Shown here: piece by piece, positions 54,213-62,613 of the stretch
Numbering within the stretch: the stretch's first letter is position 1
How the letters are laid out: each line of letters begins with the position of its first letter
Source of the DNA: Oscillospiraceae bacterium
Lineage (GTDB): Bacteria > Bacillota > Clostridia > Oscillospirales > UBA929
NCBI GenBank assembly: GCA_009782215.1
Contig: WRKO01000002.1
Coordinates: 47,850-111,849 of the forward strand
Length of the DNA stretch: 64,000 nt
Reading direction: 5' to 3'
Made by a program: the position numbers and the translations under genes
The notes under the pieces: generated by a model
Database searches by the model: none
What the model was told of the DNA's origin: nothing
What the model saw: the letters and a program-made list of their open reading frames with translations, nothing else

Positions 54213-56683
54213 GGCGTCCCGTCCAAGAGTTGCTTCGCGGCCAGCACGAGGAACATATAGTTTGACGAGCCGCCGCCCATGACGTATTCCGTCTGCTGCC
54301 ACAGATAGGGAAACTCCAGTAGCTCGGGGAAGTCGGGGCGGATCAGCGCCGTGCCGGAGACGACCCCGCCGGGGATATACGACCAGTCCGCGCGGTTCGC
54401 GCCATAGGCCACCGTGGCCGATTTGGCGCCGACGCCGGAGGCGAAGGAGCTGTTGTTGGAGCCCGGATGGCATCCCAGCACAAAATTCAGCGCGTTGAAG
54501 AGGAGTTCGGGGCCGAATATGTCCGGCCAAGCCTTATGCAGATGATAATACTGGAAGCCCAGCCTTTGGACGCCCCAGCCCGCCCCCCATATATACGGGC
54601 GGTAGGGGATGCCGTAGGGCGTCTCGGCGCTTTGTCCGGCAAGCGAGGCCTTCAGCGCCGGCAGCGCGTCCCGAATGGCTTTTGAAAATCCCGCGTCGCC
54701 GACGGCTTGCTCGGCGCGCGCCGCCATCCAGCCTGTATGCTCGATACGGTCGGCAATGAACGCAGTCTGCGAGAGCAGGAGGTCTTTGTATTCCCGCTCT
54801 CCGGTGGTCAGCAGCAGTTCAGCGGCGGCGTGGACCTTTGCCGTTTCGGCAATGTCCCCGTCGGGGACGGCCGCTCCGTACAGCGCCCGGGAGGCCTCCA
54901 GCGCCAGACCGCCCAGCTCGTCGTTAAACCCTTTCAGCGCGCGGGAAACGGCGGCCAGATGGGCGGCGGCCGTCAGCTCGCGCGTCGGGTTGTCTTCGGT
55001 AAAGACCCAGCGGTCATCGGCGCTCCGTACGCCGTCCGTCATCGCCGCGGCGTCTCCGAGCAGGACGTATTGCCGCAAATCGTTGCAGATAATCCCCCGG
55101 TAAAGCCGTCCCAGCGCGCGGTAACCGCCCACGACCGACAGGGCGCCGTGTTCTATCTGCTGTAAAATATCGTTTTTGCCGTCGGGCTGGTGGATTTCGA
55201 CCGTTCTCCTGTCCCTGTCAATCGCGGTGGCGTCGTAATCGACGCCGAAGGCTTCATAGGCCAGCGACAGGACATAGGCTTCCCCCGCCTGCGATTCCAC
55301 GCGCAGGTCAAAGTCGCCCGCGTCGTGCCACCCGCCGGCGTTCAGCCCCGGCACGGGGTCGCCGGACTTGAAGCGGGTCAGCGTGGACGGGCCTTGCACA
55401 TATCCGTCGAAGTGGTTATGGTTGACCGGCGCCATCCGCGCGTCGTCGTCATGGCAGAGGCCGTGCCAGACGCGGTATTTCTCCCTGACCAGCATATGGC
55501 ACATCTGCACGGGCAGGAAATATTCCAGCACCGGCTGCCAGACGCCCCGGTCATACACGTCCCGCGCGATGCGGAAAACCGGCGATGCCGCCGCGCCGTA
55601 TTTGACCTGATACAGGCCTTCCTCCCGGTTGTCCGTGAAATCAAATTTGAGGTAGCGATAGCGGAGGAACTGCCCCCATTCCTCTCCGTCCGCCGTATAC
55701 GCTTCCGCCGCGCCGGTTTCGGTCATCCGGTACAGAACCGGCTTTTCCCGCGCCGTTTCCCGCCGATCCAGTTCGATGACCGCCGTTTTTGCCTGATGGG
55801 GATGATACCCCACCTGCGACGTCTGCACCACGGGCGGAGAACGCCAGCCCGGCACCGCGTTCGGCGTGACCGTCCACACCACGGCGTTTTTCATCGCCCC
55901 GGCCGGTATCGCGCCGCTGACGACAAACCAGCCGTTGTTATGGTTCATCCGCCCGTCGTACAGCTTCAGTTCGCCGCTCGCCGTTTCGACGGTGAGGCGG
56001 CTGTACGGGTCGTCGGGGCGCACGGTCAGCCGTTTGCCGGAGGCATACGGCTCGGCGATGAAATCGTCGGCGACGATGGGGTTATAGCCTTTGCCGCCGC
56101 CCGACAGATGTGCGGGGTCGGCCTTTGGTTCGGTTTGGCGGTAATCGCCGGGATGGGGATGATTGGACTTCTGGGACAGCACGGGGCCGTTGGGCTGCGG
56201 CGGGAAGACGCCGTGCTTGCCGTCCATCAGCCACGGGCGGCCGAACAGCGCGCCGGGGAACAGCTCCATATTGAAGCACACCTTGCCGAGAAACCTGTCC
56301 GGCACCGGCCTGTCTAAGTCAACGGTGACGACGACCGAGGCGCCTTTGCCTTTGACGGTTACGGTGTATTCAAACTCAAAGTCCGGGTATATCATCGGGT
56401 TCATGCCCTTTAGGTGCCGGTCGGGGTCGGGGAAGCGCAGCGATGCCGCGACGGTATTCGCCGCCGCGTTCGCGTCGCGTCTGACCAGCTTCGGTACCGG
56501 CTGCCATTGCCCGGGCGTTGGCTCAAAGCGGACGTCGCCGTTGGCGGCGGCGCGGGCGCCGTGCATGATGACGCTGACGCCGGATTGATGCCCCTCGGGG
56601 TAGATATCGTCGAACGCCGTCACTTCCACGCCGGAATGCCGGAAATAGCCCGTCGTCCCGTCCAGTTGAAAACCCTGTTCCAT
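54209..56683 (-). CDS. Glycoside hydrolase family 9 enzyme without signal peptide
   Basis: This 824-residue protein has an N-terminal beta-sandwich region, then a CelD_N-like immunoglobulin domain (around 290-375, starting VVQTSQVGYHPHQAKTAVIE), and an (alpha/alpha)6 GH9 catalytic domain. The nucleophile-activating aspartates are in GGWHDAGDFD (about residues 450-460) and the acid glutamate in QTEYVMGGGSSNY (about 798). GH9 proteins cut beta-glucans or chito-oligosaccharides. No signal peptide is visible, so it probably works in the cytoplasm on imported oligosaccharides. It is translationally coupled to mnmA, an unexpected partner. Confidence 0.87.
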   Translation of the reverse strand: MEQGFQLDGTTGYFRHSGVEVTAFDDIYPEGHQSGVSVIMHGARAAANGDVRFEPTPGQWQPVPKLVRRDANAAANTVAASLRFPDPDRHLKGMNPMIYPDFEFEYTVTVKGKGASVVVTVDLDRPVPDRFLGKVCFNMELFPGALFGRPWLMDGKHGVFPPQPNGPVLSQKSNHPHPGDYRQTEPKADPAHLSGGGKGYNPIVADDFIAEPYASGKRLTVRPDDPYSRLTVETASGELKLYDGRMNHNNGWFVVSGAIPAGAMKNAVVWTVTPNAVPGWRSPPVVQTSQVGYHPHQAKTAVIELDRRETAREKPVLYRMTETGAAEAYTADGEEWGQFLRYRYLKFDFTDNREEGLYQVKYGAAASPVFRIARDVYDRGVWQPVLEYFLPVQMCHMLVREKYRVWHGLCHDDDARMAPVNHNHFDGYVQGPSTLTRFKSGDPVPGLNAGGWHDAGDFDLRVESQAGEAYVLSLAYEAFGVDYDATAIDRDRRTVEIHQPDGKNDILQQIEHGALSVVGGYRALGRLYRGIICNDLRQYVLLGDAAAMTDGVRSADDRWVFTEDNPTRELTAAAHLAAVSRALKGFNDELGGLALEASRALYGAAVPDGDIAETAKVHAAAELLLTTGEREYKDLLLSQTAFIADRIEHTGWMAARAEQAVGDAGFSKAIRDALPALKASLAGQSAETPYGIPYRPYIWGAGWGVQRLGFQYYHLHKAWPDIFGPELLFNALNFVLGCHPGSNNSSFASGVGAKSATVAYGANRADWSYIPGGVVSGTALIRPDFPELLEFPYLWQQTEYVMGGGSSNYMFLVLAAKQLLDGTP

Positions 56684-56707
56684 GATACCGTTTCCTCTGT
56701 TTCCGTG

Positions 56708-57505
56708 TTATGACCTTATGGCGTTGGCCACCTGCATCATTTGGTCGGCGGTGGAGACGCAGCGGGCGGCGATTTGATAGGCCCTCTGCGCGCGTATCAT
56801 GCGGGTCATCTCCTCGGCTAAATCGACATTGGACGCTTCGACAAACCCTTGCTGCACCGCAACGGGGATATCCTCCAGAATGTCCCCGGAGTTGACCGTC
56901 TGCGCGAATGTCCCTTCGCCGACGGCGTTCAGGCCGCCGGGGTTTACGAAGTCGGCAATGCCCAAGCGGGCGATTTCGACCGTTTCCCCGGCGTCGTTGA
57001 GCATAAAGAGCAGCCCGGACGCGTCGGCTTGGAGTGCGTCGGGGTTGGGTATGGAGATGCGCATCTCGCTCTCGTCGAGGACATAGCGGCCAAAAGCGTC
57101 TACAAGATAATTTTCCGTATCCTCCACGGAGATGTAAAACGTGCCGCTGCGGGTGTAGAGGAATTCGTCGAGATAATCCTCCTCATCCATCGGGTTGGGG
57201 TTTTCCACGATGAAGAAGCCCGGGCCTTCCAGCGCGAAGTCGAGCGGGCGGCCGGTGGACTGGAGCGCGCCCTGCTCCAGAATACGCGCTGTTTGGTAAG
57301 GTCGGATGCCGGTGCCGCGCTGGAGGTTCATATGGGGGCCGTTATCGACCTTATTGAACATGCGGGTATAGAGGTTGTCCTGAAAGTCGAGGCGGCTTTT
57401 CTTGTAGCCGGTGGTGTTGATGTTGGCGATGTTGTTGCCGATGACGTCAACATTTCTCTGCTGGCCGGTCAGGCCGAGCCTGCCTGTGTGCAGCGGCTGA
57501 AACAT
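56708..57505 (-). CDS. flgG: Flagellar basal-body rod protein (FlgG/FlhP-like)
   Basis: This 265-residue protein has the N-terminal rod motif QQRNVDVIGNNIANINTTGYKKSR and the C-terminal motif GFVEASNVDLAEEMTRMIRAQRAYQIAARCV shared by axial flagellar proteins. Its length is that of the distal rod protein. In Bacillus the equivalent pair is flhO-flhP. It lies 13 bases after its paralogue. Only two rod-type genes are here; the main fla/che operon must be elsewhere. Confidence 0.9.
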   Translation of the reverse strand: MFQPLHTGRLGLTGQQRNVDVIGNNIANINTTGYKKSRLDFQDNLYTRMFNKVDNGPHMNLQRGTGIRPYQTARILEQGALQSTGRPLDFALEGPGFFIVENPNPMDEEDYLDEFLYTRSGTFYISVEDTENYLVDAFGRYVLDESEMRISIPNPDALQADASGLLFMLNDAGETVEIARLGIADFVNPGGLNAVGEGTFAQTVNSGDILEDIPVAVQQGFVEASNVDLAEEMTRMIRAQRAYQIAARCVSTADQMMQVANAIRS

Positions 57506-57518
57506 TCAAAAACCTCCC

Positions 57519-58340
57519 TTAGAAACGCGCGATATCGTTGACGGATATTCTCAGCGTCTCGTCGAACATATTGATTACGCGCTGGTTGATTTCGTAGGCG
57601 CGGTGGGTTTCCATCATCCGAACCATTTCCCGGGCGATGTCCACATTGCTTGCCTCCAGAAAGCCCTGCCGTATCTCCGGCTCGATGTCCACCGGCTCCC
57701 CCGCCGGTTCAAAATCGCCGTATTCGTCATAGGTTCCGAAGACGTTGTAAAGCGTGTCGCCCTGTTTGCGCAGGACGGTGGGGTCTTCAAAGACGACGAT
57801 GCGCAGGGTGTCGATGATTTCGTCGCCGACGCGGATTGTGCCGTTATTGTCAACGACAAAATCCGGCGTGCCGATGTAAATCGGGACGCCGCCCTGACCG
57901 TGGACATAATAGCCGTTGGGCGTGACAAGATTCCCTTCGCCGTCAATGGCGAAGTTGCCGGCGCGGGTGTAGCGTTCCTCCGGCTCCGCGTCAAACTCCG
58001 CGTCCTCGTCCAAGCCCTTGGGGAACCAGTCTACGACAAAAAACCCTTCCCCTACAATCGCCATATCGGAGGGGTGGCGGGTTTCCTCAAAGGAGCCGGT
58101 GGCAAAGGTGGTGAAGACTTGGTCAACGTGGACGCCCAGATTGAGCGGGCCCACTTGGCTGTATTGGTAGACCGACGGGTCGTAGATGCGGGAAATCAGC
58201 ATGTCCCGGAAAGACCGCGTCGTCATGGTATCCGACTTGAAGCCGGTCGTTTCGACATTGGTGAGATTGTTGACGATGACGTCCATCCTGCGGCTCTGCG
58301 CCAGCATTGCCGTCGTGGCTGTGTACAGACCTCTGATCAT
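57519..58340 (-). CDS. flgF: Flagellar basal-body rod protein (FlgF/FlhO-like)
   Basis: This 273-residue axial protein begins MIRGLYTATTAMLAQSRRMDVIVNNLTNVETTGFKSD and ends with the conserved QGFLEASNVDIAREMVRMMETHRAYEINQRV pattern. It is the first of two rod paralogues and follows a small hypothetical gene driven by a consensus promoter. Confidence 0.9.
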   Translation of the reverse strand: MIRGLYTATTAMLAQSRRMDVIVNNLTNVETTGFKSDTMTTRSFRDMLISRIYDPSVYQYSQVGPLNLGVHVDQVFTTFATGSFEETRHPSDMAIVGEGFFVVDWFPKGLDEDAEFDAEPEERYTRAGNFAIDGEGNLVTPNGYYVHGQGGVPIYIGTPDFVVDNNGTIRVGDEIIDTLRIVVFEDPTVLRKQGDTLYNVFGTYDEYGDFEPAGEPVDIEPEIRQGFLEASNVDIAREMVRMMETHRAYEINQRVINMFDETLRISVNDIARF

Positions 58341-58422
58341 AGAACTCCGCCTTTCCGAAAGGGTGGATATCTATGTATCGTACGGCGGAGGGGAAAACTA
58401 AAGGGGAAAACCGGCGCAATCG

Positions 58423-58656
58423 TTAAGATTTGAAAAGACCCTTCAGCAGGATATCCCCCACCTTTCGCAGTTTGTCTTCCCTTGCGTCTATGGCGGCCGC
58501 CTGATTTTCGCGTCCGTCAGCCACCGCGGGCGCGTCTTTGCCGCCGGGTTTTCTGGCTGCGGCGACATGGGACGGCTTTTCGTCCGGCGTATAGTCCGGG
58601 GCCATGCTGCTATTCGCTTTTTTTGCCCGCACGGGCTGTCCTTCCCTTGGACTCAC
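58423..58656 (-). CDS. Small basic protein upstream of the rod genes, unknown function
   Basis: This 77-residue frame begins with GTG at 58656 behind AAAGGGGCGGG and ends with the amphipathic KLRKVGDILLKGLFKS. The promoter position rules out the longer frame starting at 58731. Rich in Ala, Lys, Asp and Pro; probably partly disordered. It is the first gene of the flgF-flgG unit. No family recognised; a flagellar accessory role is only inferred from position. Confidence 0.5.
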   Translation of the reverse strand: MSPREGQPVRAKKANSSMAPDYTPDEKPSHVAAARKPGGKDAPAVADGRENQAAAIDAREDKLRKVGDILLKGLFKS

Positions 58657-58702
58657 CGTATCCCGCCCCTTTCGCGCGCCCTGTGGTTCGACTGTTTTCG
58701 CC

Positions 58703-58731
58703 ACTATATCATGCGATTGACAAATTGTCAA
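58703..58731 (-). promoter_or_regulatory. Promoter of the rod-gene unit
   Basis: On the minus strand TTGACA (58726-58731) and TATAGT (58703-58708) are 17 bases apart. The -35 lies inside a perfect inverted repeat (58716-58732). Confidence 0.8.
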
Positions 58732-58732
58732 T
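58716..58732. promoter_or_regulatory. Inverted repeat, probable operator for the adjacent XRE regulator
   Basis: ATTGACAA and TTGTCAAT flank a single A: a 17-base palindrome with 8-base arms. It covers the -35 of the rod-gene promoter and lies about 80 bases before the divergent XRE gene, the size and position expected for a Cro/CI-type operator. Confidence 0.55.
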
Positions 58733-58812
58733 ATTTATAGCTTTATTTTTGCTTATAATTACCCATATGGATACACTATGCCTATATCAACCGAAAAGCG
58801 GGGTGTACTCCT

Positions 58813-59112
58813 ATGTATGACTTCGGCCTTAGGCTCCGGGAGCTCCGGGTGAAGAAAAAGCTAAAGCAATCCCAAGTGGCAAAGCGGCTGAATGTGACCA
58901 GCTCAACCATTTGCTGTTACGAGGCCAACACCCGTTTTCCGTCCACCGACATGCTGGCGCAGCTCGCGCTGTTTTACAACGTGAGCGCCGACTATCTTTT
59001 GGGCATAGAAAACCGCTCGATGGTTTGTGTGGACGGGCTCACCGGGCGGCAGGCCGATATTGTGGAATCGCTTATATCGGAATTTCGTTCGGGTAAAAAT
59101 AAAGGCCTGTAA
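58813..59112 (+). CDS. XRE-family (Cro/CI-type) transcriptional regulator
   Basis: This 99-residue protein has a complete helix-turn-helix domain (residues 5-62): LRLRELRVKKKLKQSQVAKRLNVTSSTICCYE, followed by ADYLLGIENRS, a signature of SinR-like regulators. The C-terminal 35 residues are short and may dimerise. The plus-strand TATAAT at 58754-58759 is a likely -10. It is divergent from the rod genes, which suggests local control of motility or biofilm switching. Confidence 0.88.
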   Translation: MYDFGLRLRELRVKKKLKQSQVAKRLNVTSSTICCYEANTRFPSTDMLAQLALFYNVSADYLLGIENRSMVCVDGLTGRQADIVESLISEFRSGKNKGL

Positions 59113-59132
59113 CATTTACTCGGGGAAAACCT

Positions 59133-59693
59133 TTAATCCTTATCCAAGTCCAGAATCAGCAGAATTTCGCCCTTGCCGATGTTCAGCTCCCGCGCCACCT
59201 CGTTCAGGGTGAAGCCTTTGCCGGTTAAGTAGCGGATTTTTTGGCCTTTGCCGGGCAGGCGGTCGAGGTCGGCGCGCTCGCGGGGAGACAGGCGGGACGG
59301 CTTGCTTTCGTCCTCGGCGCCTTTTCTGCCGGGGCGCGGCTCGGTGTAGGTTTTGGCCCGCTCTTCCGGCGGAGGGGATTCCTCCGGCTGCGGTTTGGGC
59401 GCGAAGACGCCGGGCTGCATGACCTGCATATAGAGGGTCGTCGCCTGCCGCGACATGTTCAGCAGCTCATTGCGGCGCGACTCCAGCTCGTCGTGAACCT
59501 CGCTGACATAGTCCTCGAAGCTGTCGAGCATTTCCTCGATTTCCTGATACAGGCGGACGATTTTACTGTCCAGCGCCCGGTTTTCGCGCACCTCGGCCTG
59601 CGCTTCCCCGAAGCGCCGCCTGACAGACCTTTCGTGCAGAATCAGCGCAAGGGCGAACGCCAGAACCGACGCCGCGAGCCATATAGACCACAT
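59133..59693 (-). CDS. Membrane-anchored coiled-coil protein, SwrB/YlxL-like position
   Basis: This 186-residue protein has one N-terminal membrane helix (MWSIWLAASVLAFALALILH), a coiled coil (about 25-85), a proline-rich linker and a C-terminal helix-turn-helix-like segment (GKGFTLNEVARELNIGKGEILLIL). It resembles DUF6115-type proteins. Gene order after sigD matches B. subtilis swrB (ylxL), which activates flagellar assembly, so a similar role is inferred. The ribosome site is GGGAGAA. Confidence 0.6.
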   Translation of the reverse strand: MWSIWLAASVLAFALALILHERSVRRRFGEAQAEVRENRALDSKIVRLYQEIEEMLDSFEDYVSEVHDELESRRNELLNMSRQATTLYMQVMQPGVFAPKPQPEESPPPEERAKTYTEPRPGRKGAEDESKPSRLSPRERADLDRLPGKGQKIRYLTGKGFTLNEVARELNIGKGEILLILDLDKD

Positions 59694-59705
59694 TGCTATT
59701 CTCCC

Positions 59706-60056
59706 TTAAACCCGTATGTCAAACCGTTTAGATTCCAGCTTTTTTTTTCCGGTTACCGGAAGGTTGAGAAGCTCTTCGGACGCGCGGCGGCGCAGTTCCC
59801 CGTCGCTGTCCGGCGTTTTGCCGTCTTTGTCCCGCTGCTCCTGCTCCTGTCCGGCGTTTTTTTCACTCTCGGAATCGGTGCGCACGCGGCCGTCTTCGAT
59901 TTCGGATTTGTCACGTACCTGTTGAAGGTCTTCATCGGTCTCCCGGACGATTTCATTCAGTGTCCCGGTGGTCAGCCCTGTTTGACGGATGTCGCGCATC
60001 CGGTCGGCCGCCAGCTCGGGCGTACGCAGCATCGCCATATTGTCGGTCACGCGCAT
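59706..60056 (-). CDS. Small acidic/charged protein of unknown function in the flagellar block
   Basis: This 116-residue protein is mostly charged: Asp, Glu, Lys, Arg and Gln dominate, with a helix-forming N-terminus (MAMLRTPELAADRMRDIRQ) and a disordered-looking middle. It lies between sigD and the swrB-like gene with AAGGAGG 10 bases before the ATG. No family recognised. Confidence 0.6.
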   Translation of the reverse strand: MRVTDNMAMLRTPELAADRMRDIRQTGLTTGTLNEIVRETDEDLQQVRDKSEIEDGRVRTDSESEKNAGQEQEQRDKDGKTPDSDGELRRRASEELLNLPVTGKKKLESKRFDIRV

Positions 60057-60075
60057 GGCCGTGTCGCCTCCTTGT

Positions 60076-60855
60076 TTATATAAACGCTTTCCTCATTTTC
60101 GTTCTCAGGGTCATCAGCGCCTTGGAATGAATCTGGCTGACTCGGGATTCGGTGACGCCCAGCACCATGCCGATTTCCTTGAGCGTCAGCTCGTCGTAAT
60201 AGTACATGCTCACGACCAGCTTTTCCTTCTCGTTCAGCCCGTCGATGGTTTTTGCCAGCACTTCCCTGATTTCCTTTTCTTCCAAACGCTTTTCCGGGCT
60301 TTCGTCCGACGGGGCGGCGAGGGAATCCCCGGCGACGCGATCCATCAGCATTTCATCCAGCGCGACAAGGTTGAAGGTATGCGCCTCGTCCAGCGTTTTT
60401 TTCACGTCGTCGGTACTCATGGAGAGCTTACGCGCCACCTCCGACTCGGTGGGCGTTCGTCCTGTGCTTGATTCCAGCGTCTCGAAGCATTCCTCCACCC
60501 GTTTGATTTTCTGGCGGAGGCTGATGGGCGCCCAGTCCTGCTTGCGGATTTGGTCGATGATTTCCCCTTTGACGCGGAGCGACGCGTAGGTTTCAAACTT
60601 CACGTCCTTGCTGAGGTCGAATTTGTCGATGGCGTCCATCAGGCCCAAAAGGCCGCTGCTCATTAAATCGTCAAAGTCCACATGCTTGCGGTAGGTAGGC
60701 ACGAGACGCAGGGCGATGCTTCTGACCAGCCCGATGTATCTCATCACCAATTCGTTGCGCGTCTCCAAGCAGCGCGTCTTCGCAAATTCCGTCCACAGCT
60801 TTTCGGTCTGCGCCGCGTCGGTTTTGACGCCTTCAGCCTGTTGCACGACCGTCAC
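60076..60855 (-). CDS. fliA: Flagellar sigma factor (SigD/FliA/WhiG family)
   Basis: This sigma-70 protein of about 259 residues lacks region 1 and has region 2 (VDFDDLMSSGLLGLMDAIDKFDL, FETYASLRVKGEIIDQIRKQDW), region 3 (GRTPTESEVARKLSMS) and region 4 (LTLKEIGMVLGVTESRVSQIHSKAL). RGEIIDxLRxxDW-type wording is characteristic of the FliA group. It directs late flagellar and chemotaxis genes. Two GTG codons (60855 and 60846) are possible starts; the second has better ribosome-site spacing. Confidence 0.94.
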   Translation of the reverse strand: MTVVQQAEGVKTDAAQTEKLWTEFAKTRCLETRNELVMRYIGLVRSIALRLVPTYRKHVDFDDLMSSGLLGLMDAIDKFDLSKDVKFETYASLRVKGEIIDQIRKQDWAPISLRQKIKRVEECFETLESSTGRTPTESEVARKLSMSTDDVKKTLDEAHTFNLVALDEMLMDRVAGDSLAAPSDESPEKRLEEKEIREVLAKTIDGLNEKEKLVVSMYYYDELTLKEIGMVLGVTESRVSQIHSKALMTLRTKMRKAFI

Positions 60856-60895
60856 CCCCTTGTGTCATTTGTTATTATTCCATATCCCAGATGTT

Positions 60896-61603
60896 CTATG
60901 AGCCGCGCCGCCGCTGCTTGAGCTGTTCGGCGAAGATATATTTGATGAGGCGCTCGCGCAGGGCCTCCTGTATGCCGATAAATTTCGCGCCCATGACGGA
61001 TTTTCCCTCGTGGCGTTCGTATTCGACCCGTACCACCCGCATGGACGCCTCGACCAAAAACCCGTCGCTCAGCCGGAGTTCGCAGTCGGCCGGTATGCCC
61101 AGCAGGAGTTCAGTTTTGGAGAAGAAGCGCGCGCCGCCGCCGCTGATGTCCAGGGTGGTGCAAGCCAGAGTCTCCTCTTTGGGGATGCTCTCCCCGGACA
61201 GCCTGCGGGCCGTCAGCAGCCCTACGGCTTCTTTGTCGCCCAAGCTCTCGGAGCTTTTGGTATACAGCGGCTTGACCGTCATCGGAAGCGTCGTATCAAA
61301 CCGCACGAAGTTGCGGCGCTGATGCCGGACGATTTTGGAGCGCAGCTCTACCTCGATGAAGGTAAGGTTGTTATCCTCAATGATTTTTTCGGCGGTAACG
61401 GTGAACGAAAGGATGCCGGTTTCGCGGAAAACGCATAAGGTAAGCAGGTCTTTTTTCTTGACGGGCAGACGCCCCAGCCCATACAGGGGCTCGCTGATAA
61501 TCAGGCGTCCGTTGGGGGTAATCGTCTCTATCTTGGAGACGCCCCGCCTGTCTTCGCGTATAACCTCCAGCCGCTCCCCCAGTTTCAGTTCATACCCGGC
61601 CAA
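60896..61603 (-). CDS. PilZ-domain flagellar brake-type protein (YcgR/YpfA-like)
   Basis: This 235-residue protein has an N-terminal YcgR-like domain and a C-terminal PilZ domain. The c-di-GMP motif RxxxR is seen as RHQRRNFVRF (about residue 113) and the second motif as TLDISGGGARF. Such proteins slow or alter flagellar rotation when c-di-GMP is high. The TTG start follows GGGAGGGGAGG. It lies between flhG and sigD in the flagellar block. Confidence 0.88.
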   Translation of the reverse strand: MAGYELKLGERLEVIREDRRGVSKIETITPNGRLIISEPLYGLGRLPVKKKDLLTLCVFRETGILSFTVTAEKIIEDNNLTFIEVELRSKIVRHQRRNFVRFDTTLPMTVKPLYTKSSESLGDKEAVGLLTARRLSGESIPKEETLACTTLDISGGGARFFSKTELLLGIPADCELRLSDGFLVEASMRVVRVEYERHEGKSVMGAKFIGIQEALRERLIKYIFAEQLKQRRRGS

Positions 61604-61636
61604 ACCGTACCTCCCCTCCCTGATTCTCCCAAATGC

Positions 61637-62521
61637 TTACTGCTGCTGCTCCCCTTTTCGGAAAACCTTCTGCAAAAACGCCTGCAGCCCGTTTTCGGGA
61701 GCGTCGGGCTTGCGGTCGAGCAGATTCCACGCGATGGCTTCGATGTTCCGCGTGGCGGCGCTGCGCGGATAGCTTAGCACAAAGGGTTGCTGTATCCGTA
61801 CGCCGCGCGATACGGCGGGGTCGCTGAGGACATACCCCAGCGGGTCGATTTCCGCCTTTTGGTACAGGCGGACTACGCCGATGAGCTTTTGCAGCGTCGA
61901 TTCCGCTTCCGCCACTGATTCCGCCCGGTTGACAATCAGGCGCAGCCCGCATTCCGGCGAGTATTTGGTAATCGACTTAATCAGCGCATAGGCGTCCATG
62001 ATGGCGGTCGGTTCGGGCGTGGTGACGATGATGGTCTCCGCGCTGGCGCGGATCATCCGCATGATGAGGGGATTGACGCCCGCGCCGGTGTCGAAGATGA
62101 TGATATCGGCGGCGTCTTCCAGCAGCAGCAGATGGTCGATGACGGTGGCAAGCTGGATTTCGGAGATGTTGAGCAATTCATTCAGCCCGCTTCCGCCGGA
62201 CACAAACCGTACGCCGCCCGGCCCTTCGGCCACAATGTCGCGTATCTTCTTCTGCCCGCGCAAGACGTATGATAAATCATACGGCGGAGAGGTTCCCAGC
62301 ATGACGTCTATGTTGGAAAGGCCGAAGTCGGCGTCCACGAGCAGCACGCGCAAGCCCTTCTTCGCGAGGGAGATGCCCAGATTGACGCTGATGCTGGTCT
62401 TGCCCACGCCGCCCTTGCCGCTGGTGACGCACAGCACGCGGGCGCCCTCGCCCGGTTCGCGCAGACGCTGTTTTTTCAGGTTATCCACGATTTGCCGCAG
62501 TGCGCTGGCCTGATCACGCAC
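61637..62521 (-). CDS. flhG: Flagellar number regulator, MinD-like ATPase FlhG (YlxH)
   Basis: This 294-residue P-loop ATPase has the deviant Walker A CVTSGKGGVGKTSISVNLG, with LLVDADFGLSNIDVMLG and IIFDTGAGVN downstream. The N-terminal activating helix (residues 1-25, DQASALRQIVDNLKKQR) is the part that stimulates FlhF GTPase. The C-terminus lacks a clear MinD membrane helix. The start is GTG after GGGAAGGGGGG. Adjacent flhF is its partner. Confidence 0.93.
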   Translation of the reverse strand: MRDQASALRQIVDNLKKQRLREPGEGARVLCVTSGKGGVGKTSISVNLGISLAKKGLRVLLVDADFGLSNIDVMLGTSPPYDLSYVLRGQKKIRDIVAEGPGGVRFVSGGSGLNELLNISEIQLATVIDHLLLLEDAADIIIFDTGAGVNPLIMRMIRASAETIIVTTPEPTAIMDAYALIKSITKYSPECGLRLIVNRAESVAEAESTLQKLIGVVRLYQKAEIDPLGYVLSDPAVSRGVRIQQPFVLSYPRSAATRNIEAIAWNLLDRKPDAPENGLQAFLQKVFRKGEQQQ

Positions 62522-62571
62522 AGGTTCTCCCCCCTTCCCTTTACATCTTACCGTCGTATCCCCAGTACCCC

Positions 62572-62613
62572 ATATCTTATCTCTCGTATCTTATATCTTC
62601 TCTCTCCATTCTA
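62572..62613 (-). repeat. Heptanucleotide tandem repeat between flhF and flhG
   Basis: Six 7-base units in register on the plus strand: ATATCTT, ATCTCTC, GTATCTT, ATATCTT, CTCTCTC and CATTCTA. On the coding strand they read as the AGATATA/AGAGAGA family. The last unit contains the flhF stop. Confidence 0.8.

Noticed and set aside
53139..54530. 463-codon version of mnmA
   Set aside because: The extra N-terminal part is the end of the GH9 gene in the wrong frame; the ATG at 54212 gives the normal length and an ATGA overlap.
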